A stretch of 64,000 bases of DNA from an uncultured Granulosicoccaceae bacterium (lineage in GTDB: Bacteria; Pseudomonadota; Gammaproteobacteria; Granulosicoccales; Granulosicoccaceae). The stretch is taken from the NCBI GenBank assembly GCA_938005265.1, contig CALLOA010000074.1, positions 1 through 64,000 on the forward strand, in the 5' to 3' direction. This document shows, piece after piece, positions 52,228 through 60,938 of this stretch. Every line of letters starts with the position of its first letter. The first letter of the stretch is position 1. The translations under genes were made by a program, and so were the position numbers. Below the pieces are notes generated by a model. The model made no database searches, was not told where the DNA came from, and saw nothing but the letters and a program-made list of their open reading frames with translations.

Positions 52228-54891
52228 ATGGAACTGGTATTCCTGGCTCTACTCATTATCCTGCTCGCCGTCGCACTGGGATCTGGATACCCCGTGGCAT
52301 TTGCTTTGCCGGGTGCCGCCATCATAACTATTGGTCTGGCAGCATTAAGTGGTCATCTGTTTACCGGCAACATGGACGCATACTTTGCGCAGGATGGGCC
52401 TAGCCAATGGCTCAGTGCAGGTGTCACCAATCTGCGTGGTATTTACTGGGAAGTTGAACGCGATACCCTGATTGCAATCCCCCTGTTCATTTTTATGGGG
52501 ATCATGCTGCAACGCTCGAAAATAGCGGAAGACCTGCTGGTCACCATGGCGCGACTGTTCGGGCCGGTGCCGGGTGGTTTGGGCATCTCGGTAGTTTTTG
52601 TTGGCGCCTTGCTGGCGGCAACCACCGGCATCGTTGGCGCGACAGTCGTAGCCATGGGCCTGATATCACTGCCGGTCATGCTGCGAAACGGCTACTCGCA
52701 GTCTTTAGCAACCGGCACCATTGCCGCATCAGGAACACTGGGGCAGATAATTCCACCCTCTATCGTACTGATTATTCTTGCAGACCAACTGGCTTCAGCC
52801 ACCGATCAGGCAGGTACTGCCAGAAAAGCCCTGCACAAAGCGGCGACAGGCGAATTAAGCATGCCCTCGGAGTTTGCTGTTACCTCGACCAGCGCTGGTG
52901 AAATGTTCCTTGGTGCATTGTTCCCGGGGCTGGTGCTGGTTGGCCTGTACATGTTGTACATACTTTTCTTTGCCATATTGCGACCGAAAAACGCCCCGGC
53001 GGTAAAGCTCGAAGGTAATTTTGATTTTAAATTCCTCGGTTCGGTGCTTGGCACTCTGGTACCACCATTGGCGCTGATTTTTTTGGTACTCGGCTCCATC
53101 ATCACCGGCATCGCAACCGTGAATCAGGCGGGTGCGATCGGTGCAGTCGGTGCATTGTTGATGGCGGGCTATCGCTTGCACGAAGGCAAGCGTCGATATG
53201 TCCCGGCGATCCTGGCAGTCATTGCCATGGCCGGTATTGCACTGGTGCTGTATTTCTTTGACACCAACATCAAGAATATAAAAACCGAGCGCGATATGCT
53301 GGGTTTGATACTGTCACTCATTGTTGTGGGTGTACTAATCCTGACCATGATCTGGAGCGGCATAAGGGTAAACAGAAACAACACGTTGCATGAGGTCATG
53401 ATAGAAACCGCCAAGGCAACATCTCTGGTTTTTATCATTCTGCTGGGTGCTGCCATGCTCACTGCAGCATTCAGGGCGTTTGGCGGTGAAGAGTTGGTTC
53501 GCGACTATCTCAACAGTTTGCCCGGCGGTTTCTGGACCAAGTTTATTATTGTCATGGCCGTGATATTCGTGCTCGGATTCTTTCTCGACTTTATCGAGAT
53601 CGCGGTGGTAGTTGTACCCATCGTTGCTCCGATTTTGCTGGCTGACCCGGGTGCGAATATCACCGCCGTATGGCTGGGCGTGATGATCGGTTTGAACATC
53701 CAGACATCCTTCCTGACACCCCCGTTCGGATTTGCGCTGTTTTACTTGCGCGGCGTAGCACCGGAGGCGGTTAAAACGATTAATATGTACAAGGGTGTTA
53801 TTGCATTTATCATTCTGCAACTGATCGCTTTGGCGATCGTCGGGTACTATCCACCTCTAGTTAATTACCTGCCAAACCGAATGTCTCTGTTATCCGAGAC
53901 TGCACCACCACCGAGAAACCCGAAGCTGCAATATTGCATTGACGAGTATAGCGCTGGCGAAATCTCAGCCAATCGTGAGCAGCTGCTGGCTTCTATCCAG
54001 ACAGCCAGATCGCTGGACTTCTCGATGCTACCCTCGAAAACAAGAAAGTCTGTACTAGCAAGTTTCGATGAAGCGGAATCCTCCATCAATCAGCTTGACG
54101 AAATCAAGAGCAGCAGTGAGGCAGTTGCCAGTGCGACAGATGACTACAGACCAATTCACAGTGAGGTGCGGCGTATTGAGCGGGATATAAGGGAGCAACA
54201 AGAAATCATCGACGCACTGGAGACATCACTGCGACGTGTCGCCAATGGCGGTACAGCAGAAACGCTTGAGGCTCGAAAAGCGCAGCTGGAAGAACGCATC
54301 GAAACTGCGAAAGCCCGACAAGAGGCTCTTAGGGCAACAACCCCTGAAAGCTGGCAAGCACAGAACGACACCTTTGCTCAGCTCAATAAGGAGGAAGCTA
54401 CTGCCCGCAGCAATTTCAGAAAGAGTGGCAACGCAAGTTACGACGCTGTGGCAACTCTGAATGCAGCGTTGGCTGGTACGAGCGATCTGCAAGCCCTGCG
54501 GCCAAAACTCGAAGCCGTAAAGACTGAGATTCAAGATAGTGAACCTGAAGCCATGCTCGATCCCTTAAAGGAGTTATCAAGTGAATTTGGCGATATCGAA
54601 GGCGCATCTAAAATAAAATCAGCAGTATCCAAAGCACGATCAGCTCTGAAATCGAAGAAACAAGACAAGGAAAAAGCCCTGAAGTCTATCGACACGGCGC
54701 TGGAGGAATACAACAAGGAGTTGGAATGGCGCGAGGCGGCCATCAATGCGATCGGCGACGATCTGGAGCTTTACCAGCAGAACATAAAAGGCACATTGGG
54801 AATACGGCAACAAGATCGTTTAACTCGCGAGCAGGCACTGTATGTTGCTCGCTGCAACGCGGAACACCGGGACATCTCTCTTAATTTCTGA
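52228..54891 (+). CDS. TRAP transporter large permease (DctM) with helical C-terminal extension
   Basis: 887 residues. The first 550 form the membrane part (about 14-16 segments) with FIFMGIMLQRSKIAEDLLV and SGTLGQIIPPSIVLIILADQ and FLDFIEIAVVVVPIVAPILL, the conserved DctM landmarks. After the last helix (VGYYPPLVNYLPN, about residue 549) comes a 338-residue soluble extension that is charged and helical, with heptad-like stretches (VRRIERDIREQQEIIDALET, LEARKAQLEERIETAKARQE, SKKQDKEKALKSIDTALEEY). Most DctM proteins end soon after the final helix, so this is a fusion or elongated tail, presumably on the cytoplasmic side. The extension's function is unknown; scaffolding or regulation of transport is inference. 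Confidence 0.88.
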   Translation: MELVFLALLIILLAVALGSGYPVAFALPGAAIITIGLAALSGHLFTGNMDAYFAQDGPSQWLSAGVTNLRGIYWEVERDTLIAIPLFIFMGIMLQRSKIAEDLLVTMARLFGPVPGGLGISVVFVGALLAATTGIVGATVVAMGLISLPVMLRNGYSQSLATGTIAASGTLGQIIPPSIVLIILADQLASATDQAGTARKALHKAATGELSMPSEFAVTSTSAGEMFLGALFPGLVLVGLYMLYILFFAILRPKNAPAVKLEGNFDFKFLGSVLGTLVPPLALIFLVLGSIITGIATVNQAGAIGAVGALLMAGYRLHEGKRRYVPAILAVIAMAGIALVLYFFDTNIKNIKTERDMLGLILSLIVVGVLILTMIWSGIRVNRNNTLHEVMIETAKATSLVFIILLGAAMLTAAFRAFGGEELVRDYLNSLPGGFWTKFIIVMAVIFVLGFFLDFIEIAVVVVPIVAPILLADPGANITAVWLGVMIGLNIQTSFLTPPFGFALFYLRGVAPEAVKTINMYKGVIAFIILQLIALAIVGYYPPLVNYLPNRMSLLSETAPPPRNPKLQYCIDEYSAGEISANREQLLASIQTARSLDFSMLPSKTRKSVLASFDEAESSINQLDEIKSSSEAVASATDDYRPIHSEVRRIERDIREQQEIIDALETSLRRVANGGTAETLEARKAQLEERIETAKARQEALRATTPESWQAQNDTFAQLNKEEATARSNFRKSGNASYDAVATLNAALAGTSDLQALRPKLEAVKTEIQDSEPEAMLDPLKELSSEFGDIEGASKIKSAVSKARSALKSKKQDKEKALKSIDTALEEYNKELEWREAAINAIGDDLELYQQNIKGTLGIRQQDRLTREQALYVARCNAEHRDISLNF

Positions 54892-54950
54892 TTTAAAGTA
54901 GAAATCCAGGCCACACACACGTGAAGGCGACACGCAGGAACTGTTAAACC

Positions 54951-56060
54951 ATGAGCGACGTTCAGGCAGATAACATCACAATGTCCGGTGGCGGCTTGTA
55001 TTCACTTGCAACTATTGGCGCTAAACATGTCATTGACTACACGCTGCCAAGAGTTATAGATGCTTTGGATGCTGTCAGATCATCCAGTGCAGCTGCCGGG
55101 CCATCGGCCTACTGGAATTTTTCTGATATGGGTTGTGCAGACGGCGGTACATCACTTGATCTGTGGAGAAAAGTCGCTGCACACATTCGTGCTCAATCAA
55201 CGGCCGACATTCAAATTGTTTATGCAGACCAGGCACGCAACGACTTCAATGCGCTAGTGCAAATCCTTCATGGACTGACTGATTTTGATACCTACCTGAA
55301 CGAAATCGACGATCTCAGAATATTACAATCAGGCGCTTCTTTTTACACATCTGTTTTACCTGCTGACAGCCTGCATCTGGGATTCTCGGCAACCGCCATG
55401 CATTGGTTGAGTGCCAAGCCTTGCAATATTAGTGATCACGTACACATGGTAGGAGCATCGGGTGCCGAGCTTGAAGAATTCAGTAAACAGGCACAGCAAG
55501 ACTGGGCCACCATATTATTGCACCGAGCACGTGAACTAAAGACCGGTGGCAAACTGGTGTTTGCAAATTTCTGCCGTGACGAACAGGGTCACTACCTCGG
55601 CGCTACCGACGGTATGAACATGTTCGATACCTTTAACTCAATCTGGCAACGCTTTGTCGATGACGGTGTGATTACCTCTGAGGAGTACAGCTCGATGACT
55701 TTGCCGCAGTACTACAACACGGTGGAAGAGTTTGCAAGCCCCTTTGAAAACCAGAACAGCGAAGTGGCCAAGGCAGGTTTACGACTGGATTCTATAGAAA
55801 CCCACAGCGTGCGCTGCCCCTTCGCAGAAGATTTCGAAAAACACGGGGATGCAAAGAAATTTGCCCGGGACTATATTCCAACCATCAGAACATGGAATGA
55901 GAGCATTTTTCATGCGGGTCTATCCGCGAAAAGAGATGCGCAAGAACGCCGGGAAATCATCGAGAACTACTATGCAACTTACCAAAACATGGTCGAAGAA
56001 AACCCCACGGGGCATGCGATGGACTATGTTCATGCCTATATGACTATTGGCAAAGCCTGA
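54951..56060 (+). CDS. SABATH-like SAM-dependent methyltransferase
   Basis: A 369-residue protein with the landmarks of the SABATH carboxyl-methyltransferase family: MSGGGLYSLATIGAKHVIDY at the start, the SAM motif WNFSDMGCADGGTSLDLWR (about residues 46-64), ADQARNDFNALVQILHGL, FSATAMHWLSAKPCNISDH and YYNTVEEFASPF. SABATH enzymes are best known from plants (salicylate, jasmonate and xanthine N- or O-methylation); bacterial members are rare. It begins 59 bases after dctM and is probably in the TRAP operon, so it may methylate a carboxylate that the TRAP system imports. That link is inference. Confidence 0.85.
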   Translation: MSDVQADNITMSGGGLYSLATIGAKHVIDYTLPRVIDALDAVRSSSAAAGPSAYWNFSDMGCADGGTSLDLWRKVAAHIRAQSTADIQIVYADQARNDFNALVQILHGLTDFDTYLNEIDDLRILQSGASFYTSVLPADSLHLGFSATAMHWLSAKPCNISDHVHMVGASGAELEEFSKQAQQDWATILLHRARELKTGGKLVFANFCRDEQGHYLGATDGMNMFDTFNSIWQRFVDDGVITSEEYSSMTLPQYYNTVEEFASPFENQNSEVAKAGLRLDSIETHSVRCPFAEDFEKHGDAKKFARDYIPTIRTWNESIFHAGLSAKRDAQERREIIENYYATYQNMVEENPTGHAMDYVHAYMTIGKA

Positions 56061-56555
56061 ATTTTTCACCAATAGCTGCCTTTCCACCCAGCCTCGCTTT
56101 CCCGGCCTGCGGGGCTACATTTTCTACAAGTGCTCACTGACAACGCGTAAAACCCATCTAATCCGCACACAAAGTCGACGACTTTGGCTTGAATAGCTGG
56201 CTGGTCCTCTCTATAATAACCTCAAACCTTATCAATGGGAATTTAATACCATCAAAACCAGTCAGGCCTGTCAAGCAAACCAATTGGGCAAAAGTGTGGT
56301 ATCTGCTCAATAGTCAAATTACCAGCACCGCAAATTTGTGATTCGGCCGGAAAGATCAGTGTTTTACCTTCTGCTCGCTGTTGTTGTCAGTTGCCATTTA
56401 ATGATTCAATAGCCGGGTAGTATAAAAATAATAATTGGTTACAATTTCGGCGGAACTTTTCGAGATGGGTTCTTCAACAGACTAATGCTGAGGACCAGGC
56501 GCTGTAGGGGTGGTTCCGGGCGAATCTAAATTAACGAGTAATTGGAGTGAAATTC
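56061..56555. other. Gene-free gap upstream of the CsgG-like gene
   Basis: About 500 bases without a supported gene. A good ribosome site (GGAG, 56544) precedes the next start. No clear terminator or promoter could be read. Confidence 0.6.
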
Positions 56556-57380
56556 ATGAATAATCCTTTAAAAGCGAGCAAGTTGCGCGTCGCCATCGTA
56601 GCACCTGCGATCGCGGTCAGTTTGCTGCTCAGTGGCTGCCTGCAACAAGCAATAAAACCGCAAAGCACCGTCGTCAGCACAGTTGGGGAAAGCGTTGCTG
56701 ATGAGTTGCCTCCTTACAATGGACCGCGTGCCCGCGTCGCAGTTACTGATTTCGAATGGAATGCAGGTTCATCCAGCACAAGAATCGGTTTACCTGGCGG
56801 GGGTGTTTCCTACTCGATTCGCCAACAGGTAGCCCATGCCAAGGCTCTGAAAGATATGCTGACCACGGCTCTTGTGCAAAGTAAACGCTACCGCGTACTG
56901 GAACGCAGCCGAATCAGCTCCGTCAAGTCTGAAATCGAATTGCAAGAATCCGGATTAACGGACAGCAGTGGTGTCAAAAAGGGTTCTGTTCAAGGCACTG
57001 ACATTATCGTTATCGCATCAATCACCGGCTGGGCTCCCGGCACATCAGGAACCGGCGGTACGGTTGGCGGATTGTTAGGTGGCGGTGCTGGCGCACTGTT
57101 AGGCGCTGTAACAGGTGCTAAAACCAAGTCGGAAATGTCACTCGATATCAGAATCGTTGATGCCAACACAACAGAAGTATTGGCTGCAACCAGTGTTAAA
57201 ACTGAAGCAACCGACAGGAATTTCGGGGCAGCTCTTGGCGCACTGACTGGTGGTGGAGCAATGGGTGGCGCATTAGGGTCTTACTCACGTACGCCAATGG
57301 AGAAAGCTATTCGGTCAGGTATTCTGGAAGCTACAAAGTACATCGTGGAAAACACTCCGGAAAACTACATGAAGCACTGA
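56556..57380 (+). CDS. CsgG/HfaB-family lipoprotein
   Basis: 274 residues with a lipobox (AVSLLLSGCLQQA) and a CsgG-like fold: RARVAVTDFEWNAG, LKDMLTTALVQSKRYRVLERSR, and TDIIVIASITGWAPG, followed by glycine-rich loops. CsgG forms the outer-membrane pore for curli secretion; HfaB anchors holdfast polysaccharide. The other curli genes are absent here, so this is an orphan member, perhaps a stalk or channel for another exported material. ATG 56556 is preferred to GTG 56547 because the ribosome site is spaced for it. Confidence 0.85.
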   Translation: MNNPLKASKLRVAIVAPAIAVSLLLSGCLQQAIKPQSTVVSTVGESVADELPPYNGPRARVAVTDFEWNAGSSSTRIGLPGGGVSYSIRQQVAHAKALKDMLTTALVQSKRYRVLERSRISSVKSEIELQESGLTDSSGVKKGSVQGTDIIVIASITGWAPGTSGTGGTVGGLLGGGAGALLGAVTGAKTKSEMSLDIRIVDANTTEVLAATSVKTEATDRNFGAALGALTGGGAMGGALGSYSRTPMEKAIRSGILEATKYIVENTPENYMKH

Positions 57381-57394
57381 TAGCACTCAGTCTA

Positions 57395-57418
57395 TTCAGT
57401 ACAATCTTCAGTACAATC
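57395..57418. repeat. Tandem repeat, 12 bp x 2
   Basis: TTCAGTACAATC is repeated directly, 15 bases after the CsgG-like stop codon. Confidence 0.95.
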
Positions 57419-57424
57419 TGCATG

Positions 57425-57447
57425 GCAGGGTGCTCACCGCACCCTGC
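57425..57447 (+). terminator. Hairpin terminator after the CsgG-like gene
   Basis: GCAGGGTGC pairs perfectly with GCACCCTGC around a TCACC loop, 45 bases after the stop codon. The T content after it is modest, so this is a likely but not textbook intrinsic terminator. Confidence 0.6.
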
Positions 57448-57600
57448 ACTTCTCTGGCCGGAAATTCTCCTGATCAGGCTGGCACAAACGGCAACTATGC
57501 TCGGCAACTGTTAATCGATCACAGCGAGTAATTCCCACCAAGTAATTCGCCTGAGCAAAAACACCAGGCACAAGGCATTGCCAATCACCGACAGTAACCG

Positions 57601-58851
57601 TCACCCGTCTTTATGCAGGGCGTGCAATTGTTCTATCGTCGCATTATTGTCTGACGGCAATGGATAAGGACACATCTCCAAATGCAAAGAGGTCTGTTCC
57701 GGAACCGGATGACTTGCGATAACTTCTTCATCAAGTTCAATACCCAAGCCGGGTTCAACACCCGGCAGCAGATAGCCATCCTGCCACTGCAAGGGGCGCT
57801 TTATCACTTTGGAGTGAAACTCTGTCAGGATTGTTTCCAGCACCAGAAATGATGGCGAACTGAAAGCCACGTGAGCGGCGGCGGCATGGGCTACCGGCCC
57901 GCAGTATATATGCGGGGCAACCTGCGCATTAAACAGCTCTGCCATTACTGCAATTTTTTTTGTTTCCCAGATCCCGCCCGAACGGCCGATATCAGGTTGC
58001 AGGATTCTCACACCAGCCTTCAGGACTTCAAAGAATTCAGCTCGAGTGGTCAGTCGTTCACCAGTCGCGACGGGTATGCTTGTGGACGCGGCAACCTCGG
58101 CAATCGCACCGGTTTGGTCAGGGGGACAGGGCTCTTCGAACCACAGTGGGTCAGAGATTTCCAGACGCTTTGCCAGACGGATAGCAGAACCCGTAGTCAT
58201 CTGCCCATGAGTACCAAATAGAATATCAGCCCGGTCACCCAGCGCTTCGCGCAATCGGCGTGCGCAATTTTCAGAGCGTGACAATTCCTCCAGCGATAAT
58301 TCCCGACCACCCTGAAAACTGTAAGGCCCAGCCGGATCCTGTTTCACGGCAGTAAATCCTGCCTTGAGATAATCAAGTGCGCGGTTAGCTGCGGCATCAG
58401 CATCATGATAGACATCACCCTGCTGTACATCACCGGGGACGCTATCCAGACCCGCTGGATAAAGATAGGAATAGGTACGCAGCCGTGGATGAAAACAACC
58501 GCCCAGCAAATTGTAAACAGGCTGGCCACTGAGTTTGCCCAGAATGTCCCAGACAGCAATTTCAATCCCGCTGAAAACACCCATCAACGACACATCCGGG
58601 CGTTGCGTAAAACCCGCAGAATAGACACGGCGAAAAAGGGTTTCTACATCATGCGCATTGCTACCAGCGATGTAGCGCTCGAACGTATCTTCGACCATTC
58701 GCTGTGCCACATCAGGAGAGAATGGAATTCCGTAGCACTCCCCGATACCAGTGACACCGTCTTCAGTTGTAATGCGGACAAACAACCACCAGGCCCCGCC
58801 GATGCCATCAGGTGGTGCGGTTGTAAACGTTTCTATGGATTGGAGTTTCAT
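57601..58851 (-). CDS. Mandelate racemase/enolase-superfamily protein
   Basis: 416 residues, enolase superfamily, sugar-acid dehydratase-like: GTHGQMTTGSAIRLAKRLE (about residues 213-231), LWFEEPCPPDQ (E of the metal site), VATGERLTTRAEF and PDIGRSGGIWETKK. Enzymes of this group dehydrate sugar acids or racemise mandelate-like compounds. It follows dgcA by 8 bases and so is the last gene of the dgcN-dgcA operon, although its own substrate is unclear. Start ATG 58851. Confidence 0.85.
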   Translation of the reverse strand: MKLQSIETFTTAPPDGIGGAWWLFVRITTEDGVTGIGECYGIPFSPDVAQRMVEDTFERYIAGSNAHDVETLFRRVYSAGFTQRPDVSLMGVFSGIEIAVWDILGKLSGQPVYNLLGGCFHPRLRTYSYLYPAGLDSVPGDVQQGDVYHDADAAANRALDYLKAGFTAVKQDPAGPYSFQGGRELSLEELSRSENCARRLREALGDRADILFGTHGQMTTGSAIRLAKRLEISDPLWFEEPCPPDQTGAIAEVAASTSIPVATGERLTTRAEFFEVLKAGVRILQPDIGRSGGIWETKKIAVMAELFNAQVAPHIYCGPVAHAAAAHVAFSSPSFLVLETILTEFHSKVIKRPLQWQDGYLLPGVEPGLGIELDEEVIASHPVPEQTSLHLEMCPYPLPSDNNATIEQLHALHKDG

Positions 58852-58859
58852 AATACGCT

Positions 58860-59843
58860 TCAGCCCCAGAGTTCCGCCTGTGCCGGGCTGATAATGGACC
58901 CGTTAAACTGCAGCGCGGGAGAACGGTCTTGCGCTAATAATAATGGCCCGTCGAGATCTACATACCTGGCTCCCTGTGCCACCAGTATGGCTGGAGCCAT
59001 GGCAAGTGAACTGCCCACCATGCAGCCCACCATTATCTCAAAACCCTGTTGAATCGCTTTGGAACGCAAAGCCAATGCTTCGGTCAGGCCACCGGTCTTG
59101 TCGAGTTTTATATTGACGACATCGTACTTTCCGGCAACAGCTGCCAGGGAGCCTGAGTCATGACAGGACTCGTCCGCACAAACCGGTAAGGGGCGTTCCA
59201 TGGAAGCTAGTGCGGCATCATCGGAAGATGGCAACGGTTGCTCCACCATAGCAACGCCCAAGTCCAGTAATACAGGTGCCAGTTCTTCATACTCGCTACG
59301 ACTCCAGCCTTCATTGGCATCTACAATTATCGTCGTTTGAGGAGCACCACGGCGCACCGCCTGAATCCTTTCTATGTCGTGTTCACCACCACCCAGCTTG
59401 ATCTTCAGCAACGGTCTATGGGCATGTTCTGAAGCTTTGCTTTGCATGGAGGCCGCATCACCCAGTGACAAGGTATAGGCAGACACCACTGTCCCCGGAG
59501 CCTGTAAACCGGCAAGTTGCCAAACGGGCTTGCCAGTGGTCTTCGCCTCAAGATCCCACAAAGCACAGTCAAGAGCATTACGTGCAGCACCTGCAGGCAA
59601 GGCCGACTGAAGTGCGCTTCTATCCATGTCATTTGCTAGATCACTTGCCAGCGAGCGCAGTTGCTCTTCCACAGTATCCAGAGTTTCATCATAACGAGCA
59701 TACGGTACGCATTCGCCGTGGCCGGTAAAGCCGCCGGCTGTGACACTTGCTGTTATTACTTCGGCTGCGGTTCTGGAGCCACGAGAAATAGTGAATACTT
59801 CGGCAAGCTGAAAAACTTCTCTGGAGACGTTAAGTTTTTTCAT
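58860..59843 (-). CDS. dgcA: N-acetyl-D-glutamate racemase DgcA-like (dipeptide-epimerase family)
   Basis: 327 residues, muconate-lactonizing/dipeptide-epimerase branch of the enolase superfamily. The catalytic lysine pair is K147-x-K149 (LLKIKLGGG) and K246 (NIKLDKTGG), with metal ligands D175 (VDANEGW), E201 (VEQPLP) and D224 (CADESCHD). The neighbouring DUF1611 gene makes the DgcN/DgcA pair recognisable, so the probable role is racemisation of N-acetyl-D-glutamate to the L form. L-Ala-D/L-Glu epimerase is the alternative. Confidence 0.85.
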   Translation of the reverse strand: MKKLNVSREVFQLAEVFTISRGSRTAAEVITASVTAGGFTGHGECVPYARYDETLDTVEEQLRSLASDLANDMDRSALQSALPAGAARNALDCALWDLEAKTTGKPVWQLAGLQAPGTVVSAYTLSLGDAASMQSKASEHAHRPLLKIKLGGGEHDIERIQAVRRGAPQTTIIVDANEGWSRSEYEELAPVLLDLGVAMVEQPLPSSDDAALASMERPLPVCADESCHDSGSLAAVAGKYDVVNIKLDKTGGLTEALALRSKAIQQGFEIMVGCMVGSSLAMAPAILVAQGARYVDLDGPLLLAQDRSPALQFNGSIISPAQAELWG

Positions 59844-59876
59844 CAGAGTCTCCCGGATTCAGTGAAGTGATATAGA

Positions 59877-60872
59877 TCAAGCCAGCGCATCAACGAGTCG
59901 ATCTGCACCATAGCGAAACGGGTCAACAGCGGCGACCCCCAGTTCCTGTTCGATACTGTCCAGCAGTTGTCGCGCTTTCGTATCATCCAAGGCTGACGTA
60001 TTTATCGATGCCCCTGTTACTTTGACATCAGGGTTTACGACTCTGGCCAGTGTTACTGCTGTATCACGAAGTTCAGCCAACGAAGGTAGTGAATATTCCG
60101 GTAAGCCACGCATATGAGCACGCGTTGGCTCATGACAGAGAATCAGCGCGTCGGGAGCTCCACCATGTATCAGTGCCATTGTTACACCTGAATACGAGGC
60201 GTGGTAGAGCGAGCCCTGACCTTCAATCAAATCCCAATGGTCCGGATCATTATCAGGAGTCAGGTACTCAACCGAGCCTGCCATAAAATCTGCGATTACC
60301 GCATCCAACGGTACGCCATCACCGGTGATCAGAATGCCAGTTTGACCTGTCGCACGAAAGCTTGCTTTCATGCCACGTTCGCGCATGACTTTCTCCATCG
60401 ACAAGGCGGTGTACATCTTTCCGACGGAACAATCAGTGCCCACCGCCAGGCAACGCTTTCCGCTGCGTCTTTTTCCATTGGCAATCGGGTACTCAACCGT
60501 TGGCACACGGACATCAATTAACTTCCGCTTATGCTTTTCAGCTAGTGAAACCAGCGAAGGTATATCACGCAGCAGGTTATGCAATCCGGATGCTATGTCC
60601 AGCCCGTTTAATAAAGCCTCTTCGAACACCTTAATCCAGGCATCCGAAATAACACCGCCACGATTGGCAACACCTACAACCAGTGTTTTAGCGCCTGCTT
60701 CAGCAGCCGCCTTTATGTCGAGATCCGGAAGCCCCATGTCTGCATTGCAATCCGCCAGACGGTACTGCCCAACCGAGTAGTCAGGGCGCCAGTCTTTGAC
60801 TCCCTGGGCCACTTTGGCTGCAAGCGGATCGGCGGCATCACCGAGAAATAATAAATAGGGGGTTTTCAGCAT
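59877..60872 (-). CDS. dgcN: N-acetyltransferase DgcN-like (DUF1611)
   Basis: 331 residues, DUF1611 family, with the P-loop-like GTDCSVGKMYTALSMEKVM (about residues 149-167) and IEGQGSLYHASYSGVTMALI (about 218-237). DgcN was described as the N-acetyltransferase for D-glutamate, and works with DgcA, which follows 33 bases on. ATG 60872 (MLKTPYLLFLGDAADPLA) is the family start; the frame upstream extends to 60938. Operon order dgcN, dgcA, enolase-superfamily gene. Together they suggest use of D-glutamate, for example from peptidoglycan, as nutrient. Confidence 0.88.
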   Translation of the reverse strand: MLKTPYLLFLGDAADPLAAKVAQGVKDWRPDYSVGQYRLADCNADMGLPDLDIKAAAEAGAKTLVVGVANRGGVISDAWIKVFEEALLNGLDIASGLHNLLRDIPSLVSLAEKHKRKLIDVRVPTVEYPIANGKRRSGKRCLAVGTDCSVGKMYTALSMEKVMRERGMKASFRATGQTGILITGDGVPLDAVIADFMAGSVEYLTPDNDPDHWDLIEGQGSLYHASYSGVTMALIHGGAPDALILCHEPTRAHMRGLPEYSLPSLAELRDTAVTLARVVNPDVKVTGASINTSALDDTKARQLLDSIEQELGVAAVDPFRYGADRLVDALA

Positions 60873-60883
60873 AATCCAGACTC

Positions 60884-60916
60884 CGACTTTCTTCGGCGCT
60901 ACGACTTTCTTCGGCG
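60884..60916. repeat. Duplication, 15 bp x 2 at 18-bp spacing
   Basis: CGACTTTCTTCGGCG at 60884 and again at 60902, immediately upstream of the dgcN start. Confidence 0.95.
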
Positions 60917-60938
60917 AATGCCAAGGGGTATCAAGCAA

